Shown: positions 37,531 through 47,135, counted from the stretch's first letter. The stretch is DNA of 64,000 nt from Mariniflexile sp. AS56 (GCF_030552475.1 NZ_JAUPED010000017.1:1-64000), one strand, 5' to 3'. Numbers and translations are program-made. Notes: generated by a model from the sequence alone, not told the origin.

Positions 37531-38847
37531 TTATATATATTGATTAATGATGTTTTCGAACAATTCTTGCTTACCACTTTGTAATTTCAATTCTCCGTTC
37601 TCCTGAGCAATCATATATAAATCTTGAAGATTTAATTTTCCTGCTTCAAAATCTTTTCCTTTTCCAGAATCGAATGATGCGTAACGCTCAGTTCTTAGTT
37701 TGTCATATGGAGAAGATTTGATAATTTTATCGGCAATCAATAAAGCCCTTGCAAAAGTATCTGCACCTCCAATATGTGCGTGGAACACATCATCCATATC
37801 GGTTGAATTTCTTCTGATTTTCGCATCAAAGTTGACGCCACCACCTTGTAGTCCACCTGATTTTAGAAACACTAACATCGCTTCAGTTGTTTCTTGAATG
37901 TTATTTGGAAACTGGTCGGTATCCCATCCATTTTGGTAATCGCCTCTGTTTGCATCTAAACTCCCTAACATACCTGCTTTGGCCGCAGTTTCAATTTCGT
38001 GTTGGAAGGTGTGTTGTGCTAAAGTAGCATGATTCACCTCAATATTGATTTTGAAATCTTTGTCTAAACCGTATTCTTTTAAGAACCCAATAGCAGTCGC
38101 AGAATCAAAATCATATTGATGTTTAGATGGCTCCATAGGTTTTGGCTCGATAAAGAAATTTCCTTTAAAACCTTGAGCACGCGCGTAATCGCGACACATC
38201 GTTAAAAACTGGCCCATGTGGTCTAATTCACGACCCATATCGGTATTAAGCAACGTCATATAACCTTCACGACCGCCCCAAAACACATAATTTTCACCAT
38301 TTAAAGCGATGGTTGCATCTAAAGCTAATTTTATTTGTCCACCTGCTCTTGCAACTACGTTAAAATCGGGATTGGTTGAAGCACCGTTCATATATCGAGG
38401 GTTTGAAAAACAATTCGCCGTTCCCCATAATAATTTCACTCCTGAATCGGCTTGTTTCTGTTTTAGATACTCTGTAATGGCTGCCAATCTACTTTCTGAT
38501 TCCGCAAATGTTTTACCTTCTTGGATTAAATCGAAATCATGGAAACAGTAGTAATCAAATCCCATTTTAGTAATAAATTCAAAAGCAGCATCTGCTTTAT
38601 CTTTGGCTGCCTGAATGGCATCTGATGATTGATCCCAAGCAAAATTTTGCGTTCCTGGGCCAAATGGATCGCTCCCTTGTCCGCAGAAGGTATGCCAATA
38701 CGCCACCGAAAATTTAAAATGATCGCGCATGGTTTTTCCAGCCACCACTTGATCGGGATTGTAGTATTTGAATGCTAGTGGATTGTCTGACTCTTTGCCT
38801 TCAAATTTTATTTTGTTTATGCCTTTAAAATATTCTTTTGTTGCCAT
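37531..38847 (-). CDS. xylA: Xylose isomerase
   Basis: The 438-residue protein is a class II xylose isomerase that converts D-xylose to D-xylulose with two divalent metals. CFHDFDL gives the catalytic His103, [10 protein letters not shown] contains the metal-ligand Glu and active-site Lys, and NHATLAGH-like text (here [13 protein letters not shown]) and [18 protein letters not shown] give further metal ligands. [16 protein letters not shown] near the start is diagnostic. It is in the xylB-xylA-tkt-tal operon, downstream of a GC-rich repeat that separates it from xylB. Confidence 0.97.
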   Translation of the reverse strand: MATKEYFKGINKIKFEGKESDNPLAFKYYNPDQVVAGKTMRDHFKFSVAYWHTFCGQGSDPFGPGTQNFAWDQSSDAIQAAKDKADAAFEFITKMGFDYYCFHDFDLIQEGKTFAESESRLAAITEYLKQKQADSGVKLLWGTANCFSNPRYMNGASTNPDFNVVARAGGQIKLALDATIALNGENYVFWGGREGYMTLLNTDMGRELDHMGQFLTMCRDYARAQGFKGNFFIEPKPMEPSKHQYDFDSATAIGFLKEYGLDKDFKINIEVNHATLAQHTFQHEIETAAKAGMLGSLDANRGDYQNGWDTDQFPNNIQETTEAMLVFLKSGGLQGGGVNFDAKIRRNSTDMDDVFHAHIGGADTFARALLIADKIIKSSPYDKLRTERYASFDSGKGKDFEAGKLNLQDLYMIAQENGELKLQSGKQELFENIINQYI

Positions 38848-38899
38848 TTTTAAAAGTATTTATTATTTATATAGTTTTTAATTTTTTAGTTTATCACCC

Positions 38900-38988
38900 G
38901 CGTTAGGGATTGTAGAGGAAAGCCCACAGCCCGACCAAAGGAGGTGCGAGGACTTGTAACGGAAAGCCCGACCCTTTTCGGGTAACGC
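38900..38988. repeat. GC-rich intergenic repeat-like element
   Basis: The 89-bp segment between xylB and xylA is much richer in GC than its surroundings. It is bounded by GCGTTA and TAACGC, contains GGAAAGCCC twice (38917-38925, 38961-38969), and has a small ACCC/GGGT hairpin near its right end. I recall similar short elements with TCCCTAACGC-type ends scattered between genes in Flavobacteriaceae genomes. Only one copy is in this window, so its repeat nature is from memory rather than seen. Confidence 0.6.
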
Positions 38989-38995
38989 CCAAATG

Positions 38996-40480
38996 TTATT
39001 TATTTAATATCAGTTCTAATTCATTTTTCCAATTTTGATAAGCCTCTAAATAAGGAACCTTGTCTTTAAAAGGCATAAAGGTCATGACGTGGTCATTATC
39101 CATGATGGCTTTTCCAAAAGTTTCAAAATCACCTTTATGTAAATCTGCAGCCCTTGCTGCCCCTATAGCTCCGGTGGTATTGTAAATTTCTATTTCCTGT
39201 CCTATTAATGTTGCTACCGTATTGGCAAAAATTTCCGAACGGAACAGATTGTCGTTTCCTGCCCGAATCACTTTTGCTTTGATACCATCAGATTTCAATA
39301 TCTCCATACCATATACAAAAGAAAATGCGATACCTTCTAAAGCAGCACGACACATATGCCCTTTATGATGATTATTGAGATTTAGATTAACCATACGCGT
39401 GCCTATTTCTTTATTATTTAGCATACGTTCTGCACCATTACCGAAAGGAATTAAACACACGCCATCGGACCCTACAGGGATTTCTGAAGCCAGCGTATTC
39501 ATATCTTCATAAGAGCCTACGGATAAATTATTAAGCAACCACCGGTACTGAATACCTGCGCCGTTAATGCACAGTAATTTACCTATTCGAGGTTGTTGTC
39601 CTTTTTGGTAATTAACATGTGCAAAATTGTTAACCCGTGCACTTTCTTTAACAGATAAGCTATCGGTTACAGCATACACAACGCCAGATGTACCGCCTGT
39701 TGCTGCCACTTCGCCCGGGTTAAAAACGTTCAGGGATAAAGCGTTGTTAGGCTGATCTCCAGCTCTATAATAAATAGGTGTTCCTGCAGCAATACCACTT
39801 TCTTTTTCCCCTTTTTCATCTACTACGGATTGCAAGCCAAAAGTTTCCACAATATCAGGAACCAAGGCTTTATCTATGCCGTAATGTTCTAATAGAAAAT
39901 CTGCGACTGAATCATTTTTGAAATCCCAAAATATGCCTTCGGATAAGCCAGAAATCGTCGTATTTATAACATTTGAGAACCTATAGGCTAGATAATCACC
40001 TGGCAACATAAATTTGTATATGCGCTTATAAATTTCTGGTTCATTATCCTGTACCCATTTCAATTTTGAGGCTGTAAAATTTGCAGGCGAGTTTAATAAG
40101 TTGGAAGTACATGTAGCTTCCCCTATTTCTGTAAAAGCAGTATTCCCTATGTCTACGGCGCGACTATCGCACCAAATGATACTTTTGCGAAGTGGGTTAC
40201 CCCCTTTATCAACAAGCACCAAGCTGTGCATTTGATACGAAATACCAATGCCTTTAATTTGATTTCTTGTTATATTGTGTTGCTTTTTAATTTTTGTAAT
40301 GGCTTTACATGCATGATGCCACCAATCCTCTGGTTTCTGTTCTGCCCAGCCATTCTTTTGGGCGAACATACCCATTTCTTCTTTGGGCTCTTGAACAACA
40401 CCCAAGCTCTTGCCGTTTGAAATTTCAACTAACGCCACTTTAATTGACGAACTTCCTATATCTATTCCTAAATAATACAA
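38996..40480 (-). CDS. xylB: Xylulokinase
   Basis: The 494-residue FGGY-family kinase phosphorylates D-xylulose to xylulose 5-phosphate. The N-terminal LGIDIGSSSIKVAL is the ATP phosphate loop; YQMHSLVLVD and IIWCDSRA are sugar-binding; Asp242 in RAGDQPNNA is the catalytic base; GEVAATGGTSG and GAIGAARAA complete the nucleotide site. Length is normal. As the first gene of the leftward operon it is preceded by 480 bp of AT-rich spacer. Confidence 0.94.
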   Translation of the reverse strand: MYYLGIDIGSSSIKVALVEISNGKSLGVVQEPKEEMGMFAQKNGWAEQKPEDWWHHACKAITKIKKQHNITRNQIKGIGISYQMHSLVLVDKGGNPLRKSIIWCDSRAVDIGNTAFTEIGEATCTSNLLNSPANFTASKLKWVQDNEPEIYKRIYKFMLPGDYLAYRFSNVINTTISGLSEGIFWDFKNDSVADFLLEHYGIDKALVPDIVETFGLQSVVDEKGEKESGIAAGTPIYYRAGDQPNNALSLNVFNPGEVAATGGTSGVVYAVTDSLSVKESARVNNFAHVNYQKGQQPRIGKLLCINGAGIQYRWLLNNLSVGSYEDMNTLASEIPVGSDGVCLIPFGNGAERMLNNKEIGTRMVNLNLNNHHKGHMCRAALEGIAFSFVYGMEILKSDGIKAKVIRAGNDNLFRSEIFANTVATLIGQEIEIYNTTGAIGAARAADLHKGDFETFGKAIMDNDHVMTFMPFKDKVPYLEAYQNWKNELELILNK

Positions 40481-40958
40481 TTTATCGCGTTTTATTTTTT
40501 AATTTTTTATCTATTTCTCTAGATTACTAGGTTAATTTTTAGTCCTCTAATCTATTAAACCCTGTATTCCAATTACAGGTATTTAAATCGCTAAATCTGT
40601 GTCCTAATTATTGGATTTACAATGAAAGCAAATTAGCATGTATAGTAAATAAAGCAAAAAATACAAGGAAAATGTAAGTCGTTATTTCTTGTTTGCTTTA
40701 GTTAGAATATCAATAAATACTAGGGGTAAAATTACATTTAAAGCAAAAATAGAATTGTAACAAATCAAGCATTTTATATTACAAATGGCGCAAAAACAAA
40801 TGTTTTTCAACTTTGTAATACCATGATTTTATTCTTGATTTTAAACTATGGAAGGCAACGAATTAAAAATATAAAATATTTTGATTGAAATATGATTCAT
40901 ATAAATTGATCACTAAACCTGTTAATAATGCCATCTTAAACATTAATCCTAACCAGTT
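40481..40958. other. Spacer upstream of xylB
   Basis: These 478 bp separate xylB from the recombinase remnant. A minus-strand TATTTTTG (40744-40751) fits the -7 consensus TAnnTTTG but I see no convincing -33 partner. No gene or strong repeat is visible. Confidence 0.5.
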
Positions 40959-41273
40959 TTAAAAATCTCTAACCCTACCTAAGGGTTCCTCAGTCTGGTT
41001 TTGTAAAAAACTAAACTGATAAAGTATGGTCGTAGTCACTGAAGAATGTCTGTATAGTTTTTGCAACATTTGAATAGGTAATTTATCTCCTGAAATATTA
41101 CCAAAACTATGGCGAGCGATATGCATACTGATTTTCTTATCTATACCGCCTTTTTCAGCCACTATCTCTATGCGTCTATTAAAATTTCTAGTTGTAGTTT
41201 TTATTCTAGTTCGAAATAATCGGTTGTCATCAATATCGACACCTTCAATTACTTGAACAAAAACACCAACTCT
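40959..41273 (-). pseudogene. Tyrosine recombinase (integrase), C-terminal remnant
   Basis: The open frame of 104 codons begins right after an in-frame stop at 41274-41276 and lacks a start with a plausible leader; a GTG at 41162 would give only 67 residues. It reads like the end of a Bacteroidota tyrosine recombinase: EGVDIDDNRLFRTRI, then KISMHIARHSFGN with the catalytic HxxR, then MLQKLYRHSSVTTTILYQ with the second His and the nucleophilic Tyr. The N-terminal SAM-like domain and the first catalytic Arg are missing. A full enzyme is about 400 residues. It lies 360 bp from a tRNA 3' fragment, consistent with a decayed island integrase. Confidence 0.85.
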
Positions 41274-41514
41274 TCACTCCTTTCCAACTTAGCTAAAATC
41301 ATTAAAACTTTTTTAGGCACTCATAAAAACACTAAATTATCGTTTTTGTTCATTCGATAATATAACCTATGTATAAAAAAGTAGTTTTTCTATCCTTTGT
41401 GATTCTTATTGCAATAGGAAATAAATTCTAAGAATTTTGATTTGTCCTAATTACTACTTTAATTGATGCAATAATTGATACAAACTTATGTGTTTAGTAT
41501 ATATAAAAAGCTTC

Positions 41515-41536
41515 AGGTACAACATAGGTACAACAT
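41515..41536. repeat. Tandem AGGTACAACAT repeat
   Basis: The 11-mer AGGTACAACAT is repeated twice without a gap. It sits between the recombinase remnant and the tRNA fragment, where arm-type recombinase binding sites would be expected. Confidence 0.7.
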
Positions 41537-41633
41537 TTGGTGATATCATTTGACATCAAATACCATCACGAAATAATAAAATATTAAAAATCAGCATTAT
41601 ACAGGGTGTTTTGGTTGGTTTTAACATATAATG

Positions 41634-41688
41634 ATTAGAGTTCATAACTCGGAGGTCGGGGGATCGTGCCCCCCTCTCGCTACTTGTA
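41634..41688 (+). other. 3' half of a tRNA with CAT anticodon; candidate attachment site
   Basis: From TTCATAA (anticodon loop, CAT anticodon) the sequence continues as CTCGG (3' anticodon stem), AGGTC (variable loop), GGGGG-ATCGTGC-CCCCC (a five-pair T stem with seven-base loop) and TCTCGCT-A (3' acceptor strand and discriminator). The matching 5' acceptor AGCGAGA and the D arm are absent upstream. This is what remains when an element integrates into the 3' part of a tRNA gene and the 5' half is displaced. The T loop deviates from the usual TTC start. Confidence 0.7.
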
Positions 41689-41697
41689 AACACTAGG

Positions 41698-41728
41698 AAA
41701 GTCAGGAATTTTATTCTTGACTTTTTTT
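41698..41728 (+). terminator. tRNA terminator
   Basis: AAAGTCA and TGACTTT form a hairpin followed by a T-run, starting 10 bases after the tRNA fragment. Its position suggests that this is the original tRNA transcription stop left in place. Confidence 0.7.
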
Positions 41729-41993
41729 ATTTTGCTAAAACATTTGCACTTTTTCCCATAAAAAAACACCCCAAATAAGCGCAAACCGCTATAAATTTAA
41801 TGAACAATTCATACTAAAAATTAGTGGAGGTCGTTTTATATAGCTTGTCATAATTGAAATAAATAATAACTAGATAAATTAATGTTCACTTTAAATAAAT
41901 TTAAAGATTAGTATATTTCTATCTAAAAACTTGAAAAAGACATTATAATGGATATGTCTATCAATGTCCTGCAATGGATTTAAAACTGAAATT

Positions 41994-42034
41994 AAATAAG
42001 TCACTAATGGTTTACTACAATTAGTGACTTATTT
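41994..42034. terminator. 15-bp perfect hairpin
   Basis: AAATAAGTCACTAAT and ATTAGTGACTTATTT are exact reverse complements around an 11-base loop. T-runs at the ends make a bidirectional terminator likely; it could close the broken T9SS gene on the minus strand. Confidence 0.7.
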
Positions 42035-42207
42035 GATCTAACTAACTTTTTAAGGTTTGAAACCCGTTCATTCTGTCGGCTAATCCTTTATCCGCAATAG
42101 CCTTTTATTTTTTTTTTAAAATTAACGATTGAAAATACTACCAAAAATTTGTACAAACTCTCTTAATTCAACCTATTCAATGTAGGTTACATTCTAATGT
42201 AGAAAAA

Positions 42208-42884
42208 TCACCTTTTCAAAGTAAAATGCCTTGTAAATTTTTGATTTGGTATAATAATTACGTACCAATATTCATCAGATGGCAATTGAACATTATTGAA
42301 TGTCCCATCCCAAGAAAACGATCCGTTTTGAGAAAATTTTATAAGTTTTCCGTAGCGATTAAAAAGAGAAACTTGTGATTGAGCATAAAACTCGATACCA
42401 CTTAAGCTAAAAACATCATGGACCCCATCATTATTTGGTGTAAAATATTTTGGTATATAGAAATGTAAATAAGTTGTAGTTACTATTTCAGGACAATTTC
42501 GTTCTTTTATATAAATAGTATAACTCCCTCCTTTAATATTAAAAAAAGTGTTAGTAGATTGGTAAATATTTCCATCTAAAGAATATAAAAAATCACCAGT
42601 ATTTGAAGTTGTAATAACAATATTGTTACCATCTGATATAATCGTATCAATACTCGGAATAGCTGCTTGCGTGACACTGAAATGTATTGTTTCAAAAAAA
42701 CAAGCAGCACTAGTAATTTCTACTGAATAAACATTAGGAGTAGTAACGATAATAGAATCCGTTATTTCTCCTGTATTCCAAAGATACGACGGGTTTAACA
42801 GGCTTGTGTTTTAATTGCTCCCGCGTAAGAAGTTAATACACCTTTAATTGAAAGGACTGAAAGAAAAAATTTAGTGAATTTCAT
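42208..42884 (-). pseudogene. Broken T9SS type B secreted protein
   Basis: An ATG at 42884 opens a signal-peptide-like frame of 29 codons that stops at 42795. In another frame, from 42810 to the stop at 42208, about 200 codons encode an Ig-like repeat end (YLWNTGEITDSI) and a complete gliding-motility-type C-terminal domain: YFTPNNDGVHDVF, FNRYGKLI, WDGTFNNVQLPSDEYWY and a final FTLKR. This is the CHU_C/T9SS type B sorting signal. The body of the protein, usually hundreds to thousands of residues, is gone. A deletion joined start and end out of frame. It marks a rearrangement next to the tRNA fragment. Confidence 0.8.
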
Positions 42885-42965
42885 ATATTTTTTTAGTATA
42901 AATTTCTAAACGATATTATACTTACTATTAAACCCAAAACTTCTTGAACTAATTGGCCACTTCAT

Positions 42966-44933
42966 TTAAAAAACTGGAGTAAACCTTAACGTAATTGAAC
43001 CTTGAGAAATTGGTTGAGTAAAATCTACTCCTATTCGGTATGCTGGCCCACCTTCTCTTAAACGCTCAACGGGAACGCGCTCGTCCGTAATCTTTAAAAA
43101 TCCATCTTCACTAGATACTTCTGTCTTTAATGTATGGTTAGCTGTTTTTAAAATAACGGTATGAGCATCTACGATTTCATAATCTGATAAGGTCATAATG
43201 GCGATACCAAAATGTCCTGGTTCGGAAAGTGAAAACGCATCGGTGATACTAATAGATCCGTTTCCGGATTTATCATTTTCCATGATTCTCTCCAAATTGT
43301 TCAAAATAGGTATTTCATAAGCTGCCTTCATATCCATGACCACTTTATCACGACTTTCTGAAAACGCTGTAGCAGTTATTTTACCCTCAAACCTACGCCC
43401 CTTAGATTGCAACATATTATTTATTCTCGGAACAGGATGTCCCCATGAACTTCGGGCGGGATTATCGTCTGAAAATGCTCCAGCGGTATAAGACGGCGCA
43501 CCAATATCGCCCGCCATAATATCTTTTCCCATAACAATAGTATAGGTACCAACATCCATATGGTTATGGTTTTCACTATTGTGTCCTGCTTTAATTGCAA
43601 TAGACAACGGAATATCTTGATTACCACGAGACAATACCATTCCAAACTGATCAAAATAAGTGTGATCGGGAAGTTTATTCACCACTTGAACGCTTTCGCC
43701 TCCATCCTTCTCAGCAATCATATAATTCCACTCAATAAGTTGATAAAATGACGGATAGGTATCAGATGTTTTTAGATTTTTATTCACCCAAGGGAATCCT
43801 GCACCATATTTTCTAGCGACCATTCTTTTTGCAAACCCACCATCATAGGAAATTTTGGTCACCCCATCCGCGAATGGAGAAAACACACCTTCAGCAATTT
43901 GATATCTATACGGAAAATTTGCAACGTTCTCTAATTTCTCTGGATCGTCAAACGCAAACAAATTGATTGCCCCATTTGTAAAATCATAAATTATTTCCGA
44001 TAAATACAAATAATGACCAAATCCATAGCCCCAATAACCAGCGCCTTCAGAACAATAGCCATCATCTCCAAAGCCACTAATATAGCTTTTCATACTATTA
44101 ATTGCCGTTCCTACAGCTTGCAGGCGTTCATTATAATTCTGAGATGTACTAATCGTTACAAAAACAGCTCCGCTCGTACACACTGAATTCCAATTACTTG
44201 TTCCTGTATACCAATTAAGATGTGTTTGTGTTTCACCACTGGTAGATTGTAGGTAGGCATCAATTATTCGCTTTTGCAGCGCAACTTTAATGTTTTCCCT
44301 GATGTCTGCAGAAAGCTTATCTTGTAAAAGCACCTCTGCCAAGGCCAAATCTGAGCCAAATCGACGCGACCCTAAATCGATGGCCATACTGTTCCCTTCC
44401 AACACATCGTTAGATTCGTTATCGTGATTGGGATGTAACCAAGATTTCATACTCAAGATGGCTTCAAGATACACTTCTATTTGTGGCAAAAACAGTCCTT
44501 TATTTTCGATACATTCGGCAAGCATAAAATGCTCCAAACGTGTCATGGTTCGGTAATACCGAGGTTTGTAAATGTCACGATTGCCTTCTTTATTTGCCAA
44601 CCGGTAAATAGAATCTGTAATAGGAACTTCAGGCGCAAAGTTAAGATCAGACCGTGCATCTGCCACATATAATTTTCCAGAATCAGTAGCAGCGATGCCT
44701 TCCCAATAATCGCGATCACTTATAGAAGGTGCCAGCTGAAAGTGTTCTTCTGGAACAACAACTCGCAACATATCTAATTGTTCACTTGTAGGACTTACAT
44801 CATTGGAACTTGCCGCTGCCAAATACATATTAATATCTAACGTTTGCGGTTTGCTGTTTGCTTGTCCTTCCTTGCAACTTGATAAAAAAAGTGATACAAT
44901 TAAAAGCAGTAATGTTGGTATAATTCGGTTCAT
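42966..44933 (-). CDS. Heparinase II/III-like polysaccharide lyase, lipoprotein
   Basis: The 655-residue protein has a lipobox (FLSSC). An alpha/alpha toroid covers about residues 60-390 (TRLEHFMLAECIEN, WNSVCTSGAVF, GFGDDGYCSEGAGYWGYGFGHY with candidate Tyr/His catalytic residues). A beta-sandwich follows, carrying NSENHNHMDVGTY near 455-465, the metal and substrate motif of the heparinase II/III superfamily. Members cut uronic-acid-containing polysaccharides by beta-elimination (PL12, 15, 17, 21 and relatives); the exact PL family cannot be assigned by eye. It is the last gene of the leftward cluster of region B. Confidence 0.85.
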   Translation of the reverse strand: MNRIIPTLLLLIVSLFLSSCKEGQANSKPQTLDINMYLAAASSNDVSPTSEQLDMLRVVVPEEHFQLAPSISDRDYWEGIAATDSGKLYVADARSDLNFAPEVPITDSIYRLANKEGNRDIYKPRYYRTMTRLEHFMLAECIENKGLFLPQIEVYLEAILSMKSWLHPNHDNESNDVLEGNSMAIDLGSRRFGSDLALAEVLLQDKLSADIRENIKVALQKRIIDAYLQSTSGETQTHLNWYTGTSNWNSVCTSGAVFVTISTSQNYNERLQAVGTAINSMKSYISGFGDDGYCSEGAGYWGYGFGHYLYLSEIIYDFTNGAINLFAFDDPEKLENVANFPYRYQIAEGVFSPFADGVTKISYDGGFAKRMVARKYGAGFPWVNKNLKTSDTYPSFYQLIEWNYMIAEKDGGESVQVVNKLPDHTYFDQFGMVLSRGNQDIPLSIAIKAGHNSENHNHMDVGTYTIVMGKDIMAGDIGAPSYTAGAFSDDNPARSSWGHPVPRINNMLQSKGRRFEGKITATAFSESRDKVVMDMKAAYEIPILNNLERIMENDKSGNGSISITDAFSLSEPGHFGIAIMTLSDYEIVDAHTVILKTANHTLKTEVSSEDGFLKITDERVPVERLREGGPAYRIGVDFTQPISQGSITLRFTPVF

Positions 44934-45011
44934 ATTTTATAGCTTTACATAAAAAAAATTATTTATTTTATTACTTATAAGTGCTCTTTTTAGCAATAAA
45001 CAACTTCCTTT

Positions 45012-47018
45012 CTACTGCGTTATCAATTCATTGAGATATGCTGGGTAATTCTGTCCTTCTCTTCCACCACGGGTAATAGAATCTCCAAAACAAATAATAT
45101 TTTGATTTGGTTTCAAAAGTCGATGTTCTTTTAAAAAGTAATGCACATTTTGAGCCATAAAACGATATCCTAATGCTGTTGGATGCACACCATCTTTCTT
45201 TCCGCTATTCTTTTCATTCCTAATCAACATGTCCTGGTTGTGAATTGGCAAATTCAGGGCTTTAAACTCCGCATTTAAATCGTAAAAATGTACGTTGTTT
45301 TCAGCAGCTAAGGTTTTAACAATGTTACCAATGGCATCTATTTTCATATTTGGTGTTTCTGAAAACAAAACTTTATCGTGTCGTGAAAATAAGTAAACAC
45401 TATCTGCGGGAATGGGACTCATTAAAACCAACTCGCTTCCGCTAGATTTAATTTTTTTAATCAATGTTTCTAAGTTAGCTGTGTAGGTTTTGTAATCATT
45501 CAGTTTTCTAGTATTCAGCATATCATTAGTTCCTACCATCATAATAACTAAATCTGGTTTCTTTGCTATAACATCTTTATCTACGCGTTTTAATAAATCA
45601 TTCGTCGAATTTCCGCCAATTCCAGCATTGATAATTTTTTGCTTTTGTCTTGAATTTGTTACGATGCAATTCACAGATAAATCGTTCAGCTTTACAGGCA
45701 TTCCTGTGTAGTTGAATAGCTTAATATTTTCTGCTCCAGCATAGGAACCTTCAGCAGCATCTGGGTTTCGGTAACGGTGTACATCATCCCAAAACGATTC
45801 TCCAAATACAATCGGAGATTCAATGCTACGCTTCTTATTCTGATAATTACGAATGGTGATGTGATGTCCTGTGCCATTAATTTCTACCAAGCGTGATACG
45901 TTGTACTCACTCACAGTATCCACCAATTCTAAATCGACTTTACAGTTTTTCACATCATTCCCCACAAAGGTGATTAGTGGTCCATATAAAGCATCGCCTT
46001 TAGAATCCTCAATAACACCATCAGTTCCAATTGAAAATCCTTTTTCTTGACAACCAATAGCTGTTGATCCCGCAATTTTAGTTGGTGGTAAATTGGCACT
46101 TAAATCGAAACCTGAACGCATATTTTTCACAGTACAATTAATCACCGTAACGCCTTGTGTTCGTCTTCCGCTTAAACCTCCAGAAGGATATGCTCTAATA
46201 CCGTCTTCCGACAATGATTTTATTTCATTAGGCAGAATTTTCCCTGGCGGATAATCACTTTTAAAATCAACATCAAAAGCCAATCCCGAAGTTTCTGCAA
46301 GCATCTCATTCGTTGGTCTCATTTTTCCTTCCACATAACAATCTCGCAAAAGCGTATTGACAGCACCTTGCATAAAAATACCATGTCCATACGCATGTGT
46401 AACCACTTTACATCCCAACAATTTTGTATTCGATCCCTCTACTAACAAAACAGAATGTTTATGTAAAGGCACTAAAGCGTTTCCTCCTTTGCCTAGCAAG
46501 TGACCGTAACCGTATGGCGTTGAACCATGAACAAATAAATCGGCGTTCTTAATGGTATTATCATCTCCCATAACGCGTAACATTTGTACGCGATTTGCAG
46601 GCACATGGCTACCAACATCTTTTCCTTTTAAACCTTCAATGTAATTGTTATTACCACTTACCAAAAACTCACTAAACTCACTTTTCGGATAGTTATCATG
46701 TAACTTCCCATCAATATTAAGAGTCACTCCGTTTAAAAAATATTGACTATTATTTCCTGAGAAATGAATTAAAGAACCGATACGAAAATCACCTTTCTTG
46801 CTATTCTTTTCACTGTATTTAAAAATACTTAGTTCACCTATTTTAATAGAATTTATAGCGTATTCACCCGGTTTCATTTTAACCAACACATGGCTCTTTT
46901 GAGCATATTTAGCTAACTTTTCTACTGAATTTATAAAAATAGTATCCCGTAAAGTGTTTGTGGCTTGCGCTGAAAACACAAGTATAATTAGCAGTAAAAG
47001 ACTAACTGTTTTCTTCAT
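45012..47018 (-). CDS. Beta-helix protein fused to a circularly permuted SGNH esterase
   Basis: The 668-residue secreted protein (cut near SAQAT) has two parts. Residues about 25-450 form a right-handed beta-helix sharing PYGYGHLLGKG, KHSVLLVEG, YGHGIFMQGA, CYVEGKMR, AETSG and LSEDGIRAY with two other proteins in the locus. Residues 457-668 are an SGNH hydrolase in rotated order: block II IINAGIGGN (462-470), block III GTND (496-499), block V DGVH (609-612), and last block I GDS with the nucleophile Ser647. Normally block I comes first. No T9SS tail follows. The likely role is lyase or glycan binding plus removal of acetyl or other esters. It is 78 bp upstream of the heparinase-like gene. Confidence 0.75.
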   Translation of the reverse strand: MKKTVSLLLLIILVFSAQATNTLRDTIFINSVEKLAKYAQKSHVLVKMKPGEYAINSIKIGELSIFKYSEKNSKKGDFRIGSLIHFSGNNSQYFLNGVTLNIDGKLHDNYPKSEFSEFLVSGNNNYIEGLKGKDVGSHVPANRVQMLRVMGDDNTIKNADLFVHGSTPYGYGHLLGKGGNALVPLHKHSVLLVEGSNTKLLGCKVVTHAYGHGIFMQGAVNTLLRDCYVEGKMRPTNEMLAETSGLAFDVDFKSDYPPGKILPNEIKSLSEDGIRAYPSGGLSGRRTQGVTVINCTVKNMRSGFDLSANLPPTKIAGSTAIGCQEKGFSIGTDGVIEDSKGDALYGPLITFVGNDVKNCKVDLELVDTVSEYNVSRLVEINGTGHHITIRNYQNKKRSIESPIVFGESFWDDVHRYRNPDAAEGSYAGAENIKLFNYTGMPVKLNDLSVNCIVTNSRQKQKIINAGIGGNSTNDLLKRVDKDVIAKKPDLVIMMVGTNDMLNTRKLNDYKTYTANLETLIKKIKSSGSELVLMSPIPADSVYLFSRHDKVLFSETPNMKIDAIGNIVKTLAAENNVHFYDLNAEFKALNLPIHNQDMLIRNEKNSGKKDGVHPTALGYRFMAQNVHYFLKEHRLLKPNQNIICFGDSITRGGREGQNYPAYLNELITQ

Positions 47019-47135
47019 TTTTTGGTGTTTTTTTTTAATTTTGGTCTATGTTAAATTATAATGTTTCTAATAAATTTCCAGTCTATCTCTGAGTATTATT
47101 GAAAGAAAAATGACTTCTATTTAAAAATCAAACAG

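Larger units (their letters stand above)
41277..42207. other. Decayed island-end region
   Basis: About 930 bp without a credible gene hold the tandem 11-bp repeat, the tRNA fragment, its terminator and a 15-bp perfect hairpin. A 20-codon frame at 41369-41431 looks like a bare signal peptide and may be a gene start cut off by a rearrangement. Confidence 0.6.

Noticed and set aside
41369-41431. 20-codon frame resembling a signal peptide
   Set aside because: It is too short to be a gene and has no partner domain; mentioned only as a possible cut-off gene start.
41600-41688. Complete tRNA gene
   Set aside because: The 5' acceptor strand AGCGAGA and D arm are absent; only the 3' half can be folded.
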